From Saccharum officinarum (taxonomy: Eukaryota > Streptophyta > Magnoliopsida > Poales > Poaceae), in assembly GCA_020631735.1 (NCBI GenBank), contig CM036188.1, forward strand, positions 11,326,214-11,390,213: a stretch of 64,000 nucleotides of DNA, in the 5' to 3' direction. The position numbers and the translations under genes are program-made. The notes beneath the pieces were generated by a model. The model ran no database searches and was not told where the DNA came from. It saw only the letters and a program-made list of their open reading frames with translations. This document shows positions 11,812 through 24,530 of the stretch, piece by piece; within the stretch, counting starts at the first letter, position 1, and each line of letters opens with the position of its first letter.

Positions 11812-14739
11812 TGTAACACCCGGTTTTAAGAACAAAACTAGATACACACCATATGTGAGCCCAGGAAGTCAAATCTCACATATAGCTACAAATAAAGGTA
11901 ATATCAAATGACAATGCTTAATATATAACGTACTTATTATAAAAAGATATAACCTTAGATATCAAACAGCGGAAAGACAACTCCGGTCTTCAGGTGAAGA
12001 CTCCACTCCACAGGGACAACTAACTGGTTGATCACAAGCCTGTCTGCTCCAATTTTTGGAAATCTGGTACCCATCCGGGATTTTTCCAAAATATTGAAAA
12101 TAAACAAGCGTGAGTACATTTCGTACTCCACAAGCATAACATGGGGATTCATGAGGCTCAAAAGGCAGACACGGTTTACTGCATTTAGCATTTTAGTAAG
12201 TCAACATTTTGTTATTGATCAATATCAAATTATGCTTAAGCTCCCAAATTAACCCACATGATCATATACTAGAATTAAATAGAGTCATTGATCAACATTA
12301 TATCATCATCATCGTCATCATCATCATAATACCATCATAGTTCACCACGAAAAACATCTTCACAAGTGACCATTTATTCTGTGAGTTTTCCGGGCCGCTC
12401 GTGACCGTGAGCACGGCTGTTATAACAGTTTTAACACTCTGCAGAGGTTGTGCATCTTTACCCGTGAGTCGTGTTGCCCATATGCCCGGGTTAATTACTC
12501 CCATAACACTTCCAAGGTGAGCGGGCAGGGTACACTATGAAGCCTTCCATAGGTCTCGTCTAACAAGTTAGGGCCGCGAGGTTTCCTCGGCAGGCAGATA
12601 TAGAGAACCCCCCTTTCTGTGGCACAATTCCCGCAGGCTATACACACAAGAACAGAGGCAGTTCTGTACCCAAAGTGGCAAGCCCCTCTTGCGCCCTTTC
12701 GGGTAACCTCTAACAAGCTAGAAAAGATCCTATTACTGAGCTAAAGTCAGAGCCATATAACTCTCACGGTTGCACTGTATGTCCCAGCTTTTGCCCTACA
12801 GATAAGTCCTTATGGAGAGTTTAGGGCAACATGATCGACATCATTTGCACCATCACCCTATAGTTCAATTATTATCATAATGTTTATCCGTTTGTTCCAT
12901 TAATCATAGTATTGATCATGTTTGAATAGAGCACTAGCATTCTACCCATATGCAATAAAACCCATAGGCATCGAGGTATATGTCATCAATGGCTAGGATG
13001 TCCTTATAGTCGAGCAATATTAGACACATGCATAATAAGTAGATTATATAATGAATAGGAATCAAGGTAGGCCCATGCTATACTTGCCTTGGTTCACAAA
13101 CTCATGTTGGTCCTGCTGGTCATTGAAGAGTTCTTGGTCTCCAACATTTTCCTCACCGTCTGAACGCGACCAACACGGCAACATACAACATTCCAAAAGC
13201 ATTCATGCAAAGCAAACATTCCTATCATTAGAACATTACACCAACAGTATTGAAATCAAGATAAAATGTTTGTAAAACTAATCTACATTTCGCTACGATC
13301 ACATTGACGTGAATTGCACGAAAAACGGAGCTACAACGCAAAAGTTATGCGCTAAACAAGGTTCCAAAACTAGCTATTAAACTAGACTTAATCGAGAAAC
13401 TTAAAAGCTCCTAACAGGTCTATCAGTAGCACTAATACGTAGATTATGAAATTACGAAACTAACGCAAGTTGAACGGGTCGAATCGGAGCTAAAACGACA
13501 ATTCTATAAGCGAAACAGTTCGAATGGCATTTCTGTAAATACTGAAAGCGTACTTTTGACTTAAACAGTGAAGTTTACGCTTTCCAAACGGGATTGCGTA
13601 TTCGGGAAAATACGCTAAGGACGGCGGGTTAGGACTTAGAAAAGTCTAGGGGCTCTTTAGCAAATTTACCCCCGAAGGGGTATCGAGCTCTCTGAGCCGT
13701 TGATCAACTGATGGACGGTCGAGAAAGGATGGGGGAGAGGAGAGAGAGGCCGGTCGCCGGATTTAGGGGAGGAGACGGCGGCGCCCCCATGGCCGACGAC
13801 GGGACCTCATCGGAGTTGGTCTAACCGACGCTAGGGTGCACGGTTTCCAAAACGGAGAGCACCGGGGTGATGCAGAGAGGAAGATGAACTCGCCCCGGAG
13901 CAAAACACGGCCACGGGGTAAGCCCGAGCGGCTCCCGCCATGGATGGCGGCGAAAAGCTCATCGGAGCTCGCGGACACGGCCATAGAGACTAAAATTTGA
14001 GAAAATAAAAGCATGGGAACATAGAGGGGAGTACGGGGAAGCTCACCACGGCTTCAAACGAGACGGGGACTGCTCTGGAACGACGGTCCACGGAAGCGGT
14101 GGAAGGTGGCTTCGGTGGTGATTTGCGCTATGGTTCTATGGCGAAGCGAAACCGAGAGAGAGGGAGTTGGAGGGGGAAAGGAGGGCGGAGCCGGGTCGCG
14201 CTGCCCTTTAAAGGGCCCGAGGCGCGGGGGAGGCTCCCACGTCGCGCGAAGGTGGGCGCGGGCGTCGGACGACGGTTGCTTCAGCCGAGAGAGGGAGAGC
14301 GGAGGTTGGAGAAGGGCGCCGACACGTGGGCCCGGTGCGTCAGCGGCATAGAAGAGGAGATAGGAGGCGGTAGCAGTTGCCAGCTCGGGTTGGGCCGGCC
14401 CAAGGAGAAAAATGAGAGGAAGGGGGAAAGGAAATGGGCCAGCAGGCCGAAAAGGAAGGATGGGAGGGAGCTGGGAAAGGGAATTCCTTTTTATTTTCTA
14501 AATTGATTTTTTTTCTAACTTCATTTTCAAATGGTTTTTGAATCATTTTGAGTTTTGGATCAAAACCATTCAACACAATAAAAGAATTGTGGCAGCATGA
14601 GTGCATCAAGGAGTTGCTAACCTTATGATTGATTTTAATTTCCCAAAAATTATTATTCCCTAACTTTGAATGCACAAACAAATACATATTTAAATCAAAT
14701 TTATCTATTTTGAAACAATGCAAAATTTAGGGTGTTACA
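11812..14739 (-). repeat. 3' LTR of element E
   Basis: Begins on the minus strand TGTAACACCCTAAA at 14739 and ends at 11812. It contains the conserved blocks also present in the A, B, C and solo LTRs, including the CTCTGCAGAG palindrome near 12430 and an ATC-rich microsatellite at 12301-12330. The right half (13600-14500) is GC-rich and carries chance open frames that are not genes. Confidence 0.95.
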
Positions 14740-14756
14740 ATTCTACCCCCCTTAAG
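14740..14756 (-). other. polypurine tract of element E
   Basis: On the minus strand CTTAAGGGGGGTAGAAT directly precedes the 3' LTR; the same tract (AAGGGGGGTAGAA) precedes the 3' LTRs of elements A, B and C. Confidence 0.9.
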
Positions 14757-16343
14757 AGGAATCTCGTCCTCGAGATTCGGGAGATGGTGATCAAAGAGAT
14801 GTAGATGCTCTGCTTTTGGATCTTCTCCATTTTCTCACAAGATCACACTGTAGCTTGCACGTTGTTACAACCTTGCTCCTAATAGCTTGATCAACTCTTA
14901 AGCACAATTTCTTAGTCCTTTACGTCATTCCCTCCAATTGACCTTTGCAATTCCTTTTGTTCCAAGGTGATACACTTTGTAGTATAGGAGACATCACTCA
15001 AATTTCTCACACAACTCAACCTTGGTGTCGTCGAGCCTCACTAGCACACTATTTATGCTAGGAGCATCGGCAACAACTTTTGCTTCTCCGGGTAATAACA
15101 CACTTTCATGTTATAATCCTTGATCACTCTAATTCATCGATGGTCTCACAAGATCAAAACCAACTTAGTGAAGATATCCTTTAGATTCTTACGGTCCTTG
15201 TAGATGTCCCATATCTCCTTGCCACTGACTTGTCTTGGATATGTTGAAATTTAACACCCAGCTGCGCTTGATGGTGACTTCTCAACCATAAGGATAACTA
15301 ATTCCTCCAGGTGGAGTACCTGAATGTAAGAAACCTTCATCTTGTTACCTCTTCACTCGGCTACCCCCATTAAGAGAGATCAACTAGGGGAACAACAAAG
15401 GGTAGCTTGCATCTTCTTCCAAGTGAGTTAACCATCATAATGACTTTCTGCTATCCCACGAAAACTCATGTGCATAAGTAAGAACAAGAAGTCTAAAATT
15501 CCTCGTGAGTAGAAAAACAGCAGCGCAGGAAAGAAGCTGTAACTCCTATTCTATTAATCCAATGAAGTTGTAGTTTATACTGTTGGAAAGCTGTTGAAAT
15601 CCTCTACAACTTTTGTATAGAACACTTTTTCTGATTCCAAACATAATTTGGTCGAAAACTGTGCACCACAAAACTACTCCAGGTTTCAGATAGCACAACT
15701 ATATCATCTTGTGATTTCTATAACTTCCAAACCAAAACAGCTATAGAAGTGATTCCAGTGGTAGATGAAACATACAAGAGTCTTCTTTTATCTATAAAAG
15801 TTTCATAACTTTTGGATGTCCAGATCTGGAGATATATCATGATGAACACAGACTGCTCTGGAAAACAGGATGGATAAAACAGGAGAAAACCAAAACCCGC
15901 ATATTTACTTCATTAATCCTTATGCCTTAGGCCTATAGACTAAATGAAATTGTGGAAAAATCCCCACAAGATCATTACAATCATTACAAAGATCCAAAAC
16001 AAGCACATGCATAATGAAAATTCAACAAGCAATTAAGGTGCATACTTCAATCATTGACTCAGCTTGCGATGCTATCGTTCTATTCATATTAAGGGCAAAT
16101 ATCCTAAAGCTCCGCTTCCGATGTCACAGGAAGATGGTAAGAGACAAGATTCTAAGAGCATATCAAAGCAAGGAGTGAAGATGAGAGCAAAGGCTTAAAC
16201 AAGTATCAAGAAGGAGATGAATATCAAGGGTACAGAAATAATAGAGGAGAAATATCAAGGTTTATAGAACAAGGGTCTTATAGCAATTCCTAAACCTTAA
16301 GACGACCAATTGCTAACTAGGCTTGTGTCCTACAGTCAGCATT
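14757..16343 (-). pseudogene. internal region of element E with eroded pol fossil and leader
   Basis: At about 14930-15150 the minus strand retains decayed similarity to the end of RNase H and the linker to integrase of element C (compare 59440-59660): AGGAGCATCGGCAACAAC matches AAGAGCATCAGCAACGAC, the codons for the DALS motif region. The rest (15150-16340) resembles the untranslated leader of element A, e.g. TCCTTGTAGATG and TTGGAAAGCT blocks. No frame is open for more than a few tens of codons. Confidence 0.65.
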
Positions 16344-16355
16344 GCTCTGATACCA
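16344..16355 (-). other. primer-binding site of element E
   Basis: TGGTATCAGAGC on the minus strand, three bases from the LTR end at 16359; complementary to initiator-methionine tRNA. Confidence 0.92.
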
Positions 16356-16358
16356 CTT

Positions 16359-19283
16359 TGTAACACCCGGTTTTAAGAACAAAACCAGATACACACCATA
16401 TGTGAGCCCATGAAGTCAAATCTCACATATAGCTACAAATAAAGGTAATATCAAATGACAATGCTTAATATATAATGTACTTATTATAAAAAGATATAAC
16501 CTTAGATATCAAACAGCGGAAAGACAACTCCGGTCTTCAGGTGAAGACTCCACTCCACAGGGACAACTGACTGGTTGATCACAAGCCTGTCTGCTCCAAT
16601 TTTTGGAAATCTGGTACCCATCCGGGATTTTTCCAAAATATTGAAAATAAACAAGCGTGAGTACATTTCGTACTCCACAAGCATAACATGGGGATTCATG
16701 AGGCTCAAAAGGCAGACACGGTTTACTGCATTTAGCATTTTAGTAAGTCAACATTTTGTTATTGATCAATATCAAATTATGCTTAAGCTCCCAAATTAAC
16801 CCACATGATCATATACTAGAATTAAATAGAGTCATTGATCAACATTATATCATCATCATCGTCATCATCATCATAATACCATCATAGTTCACCACGAAAA
16901 ACATCTTCACAAGTGACCATTTATTCTGTGAGTTTTCCGGGCCGCTCGTGACCGTGAGCACGGCTGTTATAACAGTTTTAACACTCTGCAAAGGTTGTGC
17001 ATCTTTACCCGTGAGTCGTGTTGCCCATATGCCCGGGTTAATTACTCCCATAACACTTCCAAGGTGAGCGGGCAGGGTACACTATGAAGCCTTCCATAGG
17101 TCTCGTCTAACAAGTTAGGGCCGCGAGGTTTCCTCGGCAGGCAGATATAGAGAACCCCCTTTCTGTGGCACAATTCCCGCAGGCTATACACACAAGAACA
17201 GAGGCAGTTCTATACCCAAAGTGGCAAGCCCCTCTTGCGCCCTTTCGGGTAACCTCTAACAAGCTAGAAAAGATCCTATTACTGAGCTAAAGTCAGAGCC
17301 ATATAACTCTCACGGTTGCACTGTATGTCCCAGCTTTTGCCCTACAGATAAGTCCTTACGGAGAGTTTAGGGCAACATGATCGACATCATTTGCACCATC
17401 ACCCTATAGTTCAATTATTATCATCATGTTTATCCATTTGTTCCATTAATCATAGTATTGATCATGTTTGAATAGAGCACTAGCATTCTACCCATATGCA
17501 ATAAAACCCATAGGCATCGAGGTATATGTCATCAATGGCTAGGATGTCCTTATAGTCGAGCAATATTAGACACATGCATAATGAGTAGATTATATAATGA
17601 ATAGGAATCAAGGTAGGCCCATGCTATACTTGCCTTGGTTCACAAACTCGTGTTGGTCCTGCTGGTCATTGAAGAGTTCTTGGTCTCCAACGTTTTCCTC
17701 ACCGTCTGAACGCGACCAACACGGCAACATACAACATTCCAAAAGCATTCATGCAAAGCAAACATTCCTATCATTAGAACATTACACCAACAGTATTGAA
17801 ATCAAGATAAAATGTTTGTAAAACTAATCTACATTTCGCTACGATCACATTGACGTGAATTGCACGAAAAACGGAGCTACAACGCAAAAGTTATGCGCTA
17901 AACAAGGTTCCAAAACTAGCTATTAAACTAGACTTAATCGAGAAACTTAAAAGCTTCTAACAGGTCTATCAGTAGCACTAATACGTAGATTATGAAATTA
18001 CGAAACTAACGCAAGTTGAACGGGTCGAATCGGAGCTAAAACGACAATTCTATAAGCGAAGCAGTTCGAATGGCATTTCTGTAAATACTGAAAGCGTACT
18101 TTTGACTTAAACAGTGAAGTTTACGCTTTCCAAACGGGATTGCGTATTCGGGAAAATACGCTAAGGACGGCGGGTTAGGACTTAGAAAAGTCTAGGGGCT
18201 CTTTAGCAAATTTACCCCCGAAGGGGTATCGAGCTCTCTGAGCCGTTGATCAACTGATGGACGGTCGAGAAAGGATGGGGGAGAGGAGAGAGAGGCCGGT
18301 CGCCGGATTTAGGGGAGGAGACGGCGGCGCCGCCATGGCCGGCGACGGGACCTCGTCGGAGTTGGTCTAACCGACGCTAGGGTGCACGGTTTCCAAAACG
18401 GAGAGCACCGGGGTGATGCAGAGAGGAAGATGAACTCGCCCCGGAGCAAAACACGGCCACGGGGTAAGCCCGAGCGGCTCCCGCCATGGATGGCGGCGAA
18501 AAGCTCATCGGAGCTCGCGGACACGGCCATAGGGACTAAAATTTGAGAAAATAAAAGCATGGGAACATAGAGGGGAGTACGGGGAAGCTCACCACGGCTT
18601 CAAACGAGACGGGGACGGCTCTGGAACGACGGTCCACGGAAGCGGCGGAAGGTGGCTTCGGTGGTGATTTGCGCTATGGTTCTATGGCGAAGCGAAACCG
18701 AGAGAGAGGGAGTTGGAGGGGGAAAGGAGGGCGAAGCCGGGTCGCGCTGCCCTTTAAAGGGCCCGAGGCGCGGGGGAGGCTCCCACGTCGCGCGGAGGTG
18801 GGCGCGGGCGTCGGACGACGGTTGCTTCAGCCGAGAGAGGGAGAGCGGAGGTTGGAGAAGGGCGCCGACACGTGGGCCCGGTGCGTCAGCGGCATAGAAG
18901 AGGAGATAGGAGGCGGTAGCAGTTGCCAGCTCGGGTTGGGCCGGCCCAAGGAGAAAAATGAGAGGAAGGGGGAAAGGAAATGGGCCAGCAGGCCAAAAAG
19001 GAAGGATGGGAGGGAGCTGGGAAAGGGAATTCCTTTTTATTTTCTAAATTGATTTTTTTCTAACTTCATTTTCAAATGGTTTTTGAATCATTTTGAGTTT
19101 TGGATCAAAACCATTCAACACAATAAAAGAATTGTGGCAGCATGAGTGCATCAAGGAGTTGCTAACCTTATGATTGATTTTAATTTCTCAAAAATTATTA
19201 TTCCCTAACTTTGAATGCACAAACAAATACATATTTAAATCAAATTTATCTATTTTGAAACAATGCAAATTTAGGGTGTTACA
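16359..19283 (-). repeat. 5' LTR of element E
   Basis: Near-identical partner of 11812-14739. It differs by scattered substitutions and one- or two-base indels, for example GCAGAGG versus GCAAAGG in the palindrome block near 16990 and one C fewer at about 17155. Confidence 0.95.
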
Positions 19284-19540
19284 AGTTGTTCCTTGAGGCT
19301 CCGTGAGCAGGTTAGCAAGTTTAACCATGATAACAGTTAGCATGAGACTTTAGTGCTCCTCCACAACACCATCAATAAAGGCCGCCTAAGCCTTGGTGGA
19401 ACCACAAAACACGAGCTCATTAACCTTAGTGAGATGGTGGACATGAAGATGAGCAAAGCCAAGGCACAACTCCAATAACTTGTTGGGCAAGGAGATCTCC
19501 TAGAGCCATTGCAGGTGACGCTTCCATTGTGATCCTCGTT
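19284..19540 (+). pseudogene. type I MADS-box gene, 3' part, degenerate
   Basis: After the AGTTG duplication the homologous frame starts at 19290 and reads SLRLREQVSKFNHDN, then a stop (TAG, 19338-19340), then HETLVLLHNTINKGRLSLGG and TKHELINLSEMVDMKMSKAK before a second stop (TAA, 19476-19478). This is the coiled, leucine-rich C-terminal region seen in M-gamma MADS proteins. Relative to the 5' part the frame is shifted by one base near the insertion point. Neither the stops nor the shift can be explained by element E, so the gene was probably already a pseudogene, or has decayed since. The exact 3' end is not clear. Confidence 0.72.
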
Positions 19541-20935
19541 GCAATCACAGGCTTGTTCCTGCACCTACAAGGAGATGCAAAGCATGGCACCACTAGAACC
19601 ACTAGCACCTGCAATAGGACTTGAGGCTTCCAACCTGCCGCCAAATGGTGGAACTCGGTGCCATATGATCTATAGTGGCTTCGCAGGTTGCATCATGGAG
19701 CCCAACGGTAGTGGTGTGAAATAATGCTACCTCACAATCTGGGTTCTTGCACAAGATTTAGGGAAACTCATATTTTTCCCATAGTCGACACCAGCTCTGA
19801 TATGCTTTTCATTGCATTTTCTTCCATTGCTATTGAGGGTCCTGTGTTAGAGTCACTCATTGCATCCCATGCCTTCAACTCCGTGGAAGAATACTTTGAG
19901 TTATCCTTCATATTGTTTCACATCTAATAATATTTATGCATGCATCCCTATATCTCCCTTTCAGTTGTTTCGATCAATTATATTAATGGTTGTTATATTT
20001 TGTGTGTCAATTCCTTATTTGCGCATATCCAGGATATATACATACTAGGCATCTATGAAATATGAGTTTTTGTGTGTGCGATGTATGCAGTCTTCTGACT
20101 ACGGTGGCTTACAATGAATAGTTTCTATTGAGCACAGTGATGCCCATGGATGCCACTCCTTTCGTTGAAAACATCCATCGCCCTACACTTCTTCATCGTG
20201 CATCCTTGAAGAATCAAGTAGGCGACCAGAAGGGAGTGACTAGGAGACAAATTATATTCTCGTCGAGAACTTGGCTAGGTATATCCCAAAAGGTGTAGGA
20301 ATAGGTGACAAGATACCTAGAGATATTCAGAGATGGCAGAGGAATAACACGGAAGCAAACAAAGATCAAAACAAGCAAAACTAGCCTGAGCCTGTTTCCA
20401 AAACCAGCCCGAGCCTGTTTTTTCATAACACAGCTCATGGAAGAACAAAAGTCAAAAACTGATCAAACGACCTCCAAAGATCATGAAATTTTGTGGAGAA
20501 GTTTGTAACACCATGTAGAAGATCTCCACCAAACATCAGCTCAATCGGAGCAAGTTGAAAACCAGCCTAAGCTAGTTTCCAAAACTGGCCTGGAAGGTTT
20601 TAACAGAATCCTCTCCTTGAAAAATTCAAAATAAATTCAAAGAGCTCCAAAAATTCAGAAACTTGGCACACACCTTGACTAACACATTTAGAATCTATCC
20701 AAAAGATATCAACTCACAAAAAGATCAAAACTTCAACAGGAATTTCAAAATCCCTCTCTCAAATTGATGTTTTGTCAAGAATCCTCCAAATGATGATTTT
20801 TAGGGCTCATGGGAAATCATTTAAAGCCAGTGGCTAGATAAGTTTCCAAGTGGTCATAGCACGTAAAGATCAACCACGAACAACCCAAAACTTTTATATC
20901 AAAGATCTCCAAGAAAATCACCAAAAGAGGGTTGA
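19541..20935. other. probable 3' flank of the MADS pseudogene and unclassified repeat DNA
   Basis: 19541-20160 is likely 3' flank of the MADS gene. From about 20370 a short motif recurs, CCTGAGCCTGTTTCC and AAACCAGCCCGAGCCTGTTT, with variants at about 20560 and again after the CACTA element at 23120-23220 (GGTTTTGAGGCCCAAACCAG). This looks like part of an LTR of an unclassified retrotransposon that the CACTA element later entered. No protein-coding gene is recognised. Confidence 0.4.
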
Positions 20936-20938
20936 AAG

Positions 20939-22536
20939 CACTATGTACAAAATCAGATTACAGACGTGTGTTAATGCACATTATAGACGCTATTTTATGC
21001 GTCTCCCATAATGCATTTGTAATAAGCTTATACTATAGACGCAGGTTACCAAAAACGCGTTTGTGATACTTAAACATGCGTCTTTGATTTGCTTATAGGA
21101 CAGATTGGTGGAGTCAACATGCATCTTTAGTAATAAATTACCAGAGACGCGTTTTCTTCACACGCCTATGTAGTAAAGTCGATGTGTCTGTAGTAGAGTC
21201 AAGACGTGTCTGTAGTTACAATTTCCCAGAGACGCGTTTTCCACACACGCGTCTGTAGTAAAGTCAACACGTGTCTGTAGTAAGAAGTTACTTCAGACGC
21301 ATTTTCTTTTCATGCTTTTGTAGTAAGAACCATACTACAGGCGACAACTTTATAAATGCGTCTGTAGTATAAGTGTACCAACCAAAGTCGCTAGTCTACA
21401 CACGTTTGTAGTATTATTCTTACTACAGACGTGTTTGTAGTCTATATGCGTCTGTTTTCGGGCGCTTATCAGAGACGCAGCCACAACACAGAATCACATA
21501 GGTTCACAATCAAATGACATATACAACAGCTCTCACAAATGACATATAGATCACTTCACATAATTAAGTTCAAACAGATCACAGTATAACAAATCATTGT
21601 TCATCAACATAGATCACAGTAGTATTTTCATCACACAACACAGATAACATGGAGCTCGAAACTCAGCATAGGGATCATAATAGTACTTTGTTCATCACAT
21701 ATTGAACTAGCTAGATAGGACAGCTTGAACATACCACAAAACTAGCTAGCTAGGACCACTTGACACAGTATCTTCATCTTGGTTGATTTGGAGCATGAAA
21801 CTCGCCTTTTGCGTCAATGATCTACGACACAATGAACATAGTCTTCTCTCTAATTACCTCCAAGTTCATTGGAACAGTCAACACATCAAATTCCTATATG
21901 ACAGCATGCATGTAGCCATGAGATGAAGATACTTGTAAAACTTATAAAGGTGCACATAGAGCTAAATGGTCTATATGCCACATTTGTCCAATAGACAGGA
22001 AATCCATTCCTATCTCTCTATCAAAGACATTAGACAAATGCCTCCACATCTATTTAGCAATGATAGTCAAAAATGATGAATAGTTTCTAAATCTGTACAG
22101 AAAAGACAACTCTGATCATCCACCTTCTTCCTAATACTAAGATTGTTCCTTGTAAGCAACTTATTTTTAGGAAACAACCACGAAAGGAATTGCACTCTAG
22201 GTGGAATTGTAAGCCTCCACACAACAAGCACATGGGTTGAGATCACACCTCTAAAATAGAGTCTTGGTTTTTTTCATTCACCAGAAAAAAATTCCCAAAT
22301 CTCCTAGAATTTAACCTTCTTTCCATTTCTAGTTTTCCATCTATACCCCCATTTTATCAGCTGCACCTGCCCACATCATCCCCTTAATAAACAAGTTGCC
22401 GAGCCTTTGACCTTGGTCGGCGAAATAGTAGAGACACGTGTTCAGAACACACGTCTATGAACTGATATCAAATATGCGTGTTCCGTTGGCATCACTAGGT
22501 CGAGCTGTGTCTGCTATTTGAGTTTTTTACATAGTG
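20939..22536. mobile_element. complete non-autonomous CACTA transposon (1.6 kb)
   Basis: Left end CACTATGTACAAAATC (20939) and right end TTTTTTACATAGTG (22536) are inverted, with CACTATGTA shared. The 3-bp duplication AAG is present on both sides (20936-20938 and 22537-22539). The left 550 bp is a subterminal array of direct and inverted units around AGACGCGT and CGTCTGTAGTA, with at least a dozen AGACGC/GCGTCT occurrences; the right end has fewer (22425-22510). Such arrays bind the TNPA-like protein in En/Spm elements. The centre (21500-22420) has no transposase frame, so movement requires a full-length relative. Confidence 0.92.
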
Positions 22537-22539
22537 AAG

Positions 22540-24530
22540 GAGAGTTCCGAGAAGTGAAACTTGTGCAATGGGAGCTAGGATTCAAGCCATGGTTTGAACA
22601 AGTTCCAAGAGTCCAAAATTACTCCAAAAATCAAGCCTACAACCCAGCCAAACCAACAGATAAAAATCACCCAAAAATGACCACCAAAATCACCAAAAAG
22701 GGAAATTTCAGATTGGGAGTGGAGAATAAGTGAAGCACGAATTTGATCTCTTGATTACCTTCACCATGTCAGATTACAAGCCACTCCTAGCAGATGTCAA
22801 AACTTGGATTGCAAAAATCTCAAAACAAAGAGCCTCTCCTCTCTCCCTCTCTCTAGATCATCTAAGCAAAGCTCTCAAACTCACAAATGAGAACCTAATC
22901 CCCAATGCTTGGTCTCCACTACCAGCCATATCCCCAAGGCACTTGGCTATTTCTCAAGTTGAACTTACATGAAGTACTTAGCACAAATACCCCTAGGGAT
23001 AAATCCATCCAAGTTTTTCTTTAACGATCCAACAAACCCAGTGCCTTCTTGACTCTGCTTCGCCTCGACGCAAGCTCCGAGATTCCACCATGTGTCCAAC
23101 AATTTGTCAATCCTCAGTTTTGAGGACCAAACCAGTCAAACCCGCTGCCGATGGTTTTGAGGCCTAAAACATCAAACCGTCCACACCTGGTTTTGAGGCC
23201 CAAACCAGCAAACCGGGGAAGTCTTTTGATTTGAGGCCGGATTGGTGCGTCGCTCTCTACCAAATAGATAGTTATCTTGAACTTGATGGAAGATCAAGAA
23301 CCCTCATCCCCATCTTTTGGTCCCTTGGTCCAAGCCTTCTCGTCAGCCCTTCACCACTCCCGGTCCATCATGCATGCATGGACTTTGCACTTGACCTTCT
23401 ACATTGTGTTGACTGTCTTGATGCCTCAACACGTGCACATTCACAAGCCAAGAGACATGTTGCACAACACACAACACAACTCAACACTACACCTCTGGTT
23501 AACCATTAGCATAATCAAGCACATATGAAATATGATTCAATCGAGAAAGCCTCAAAGCTCTCATACTTGTGTCAAATATTCATCACAAAGACGGTCACAT
23601 CTCCACAATGTGTTCGCAATGCCTGGGTGGGATGTCTCTGAGAGAAAACCCTGTACCTTTCAATCGGTCATGCAATGATGACATCCTTGGATGTCGTTTC
23701 CTCCATGGAGGTATTGCATTGGGAGAGACCCTTGGTGTTATTAGTGAAGCGTCTTCTCCTAGTGGTATTTTGAGTGTGCATATGGATACTCTAGATTTTT
23801 GTGGCTTTGTGAAAAGAAACTCAACTATGGCTCAATTGAATGATGATCATTTGGCCAGTCGTATCAGTCATCATTTGTGACTGCTAGTCATGTGCTACTT
23901 ATTGGTTAATTGGTTGGAGATTAATGGAGACACCTGGTGCTTTAGATGCATTGTTCATCAACTTGTTTTGCAAGAGGACGCATAAAGATTTTGTAGACTA
24001 TTACCATCTTACTTCATGATACATTCGAATAGGTGCAAACATGTTAAGCTTTAATTTCTCAAAAGTTAGACTGTAGATTTATTTGTAGTTTGAGCTAGAT
24101 GTTGAGTATGAGATTATAAGTTTGCTTAGAGAATAGTGGGTCAAATTCTTCATGCATGTTGTCTTTTTTTATTCTTTTATTTTGGCCATGTATACCTAGC
24201 TTAAGCAGAGGTCAGAATAATATTTCACCTCAAACTAAAGTCTCCTTTATATCTAAAAACATCTCTCACCATAAGTCCATGGTCCACCCTATACAAACAA
24301 CTAGCTTGAGTCATGAACCATCGCAAGAGGATCAGACCAGCCCATATGCTAGAAAACCTCAGTAAGGCACCACGCACGAGCATTACTACAAAATAGATTT
24401 TAGAAGATATATTAATGATCAACTAAGATGCACATAGAGGCTCTAGGCAAACACCCACTTGCCATTGGTTATTTTCAAATACTGACTTCCTAATAGTGCC
24501 ACCTCTATTAGGGTTTGGTGGTTCATAACC
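22540..24530. other. unclassified repeat-like sequence
   Basis: No recognised gene. A 103-codon frame at 23569-23880 (starts MSNIHHKDGHISTMCSQ) matches nothing I know and lacks supporting context. At 23120-23220 are the CCAAACCAG-type motifs described for 20370-20580. Around 24380 the sequence TTACTACAAAATAGATTTTAG resembles a decayed CACTA-type end. Confidence 0.35.

Larger units (their letters stand above)
11812..19283 (-). mobile_element. complete non-autonomous gypsy LTR retrotransposon (element E, 7.47 kb)
   Basis: Two LTRs of 2928 and 2925 bp flank only 1619 bp of internal DNA; the primer site and polypurine tract show that it lies on the minus strand. The LTR termini (TGTAACACCC...GGGTGTTACA), tRNA-iMet primer site, polypurine tract and conserved U5-side blocks tie it to the Tekay-like elements in this window. 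The internal part has no gag or pol frame, so it must have been moved by enzymes of a relative such as element C. By eye I count roughly two dozen differences between the LTRs, under 1 percent, so insertion is recent. Confidence 0.95.

Noticed and set aside
12301..12330. ATC microsatellite
   Set aside because: Simple repeat inside the LTR, present in both LTRs (again at 16849); no separate significance.
14099..14506. 135-codon Arg/Gly-rich frame, repeated at 18669-19052
   Set aside because: Part of both LTRs of element E; low-complexity product, no homology recognised.
20939..21500. CRISPR-like array of short repeats
   Set aside because: Units are degenerate, in both orientations and irregularly spaced, bounded by CACTA ends with a target duplication; a plant transposon subterminal array.
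23569..23880. 103-codon frame (MSNIHHKDGHIS...)
   Set aside because: No recognised domain; sits in repeat-like sequence; not reported as a gene.
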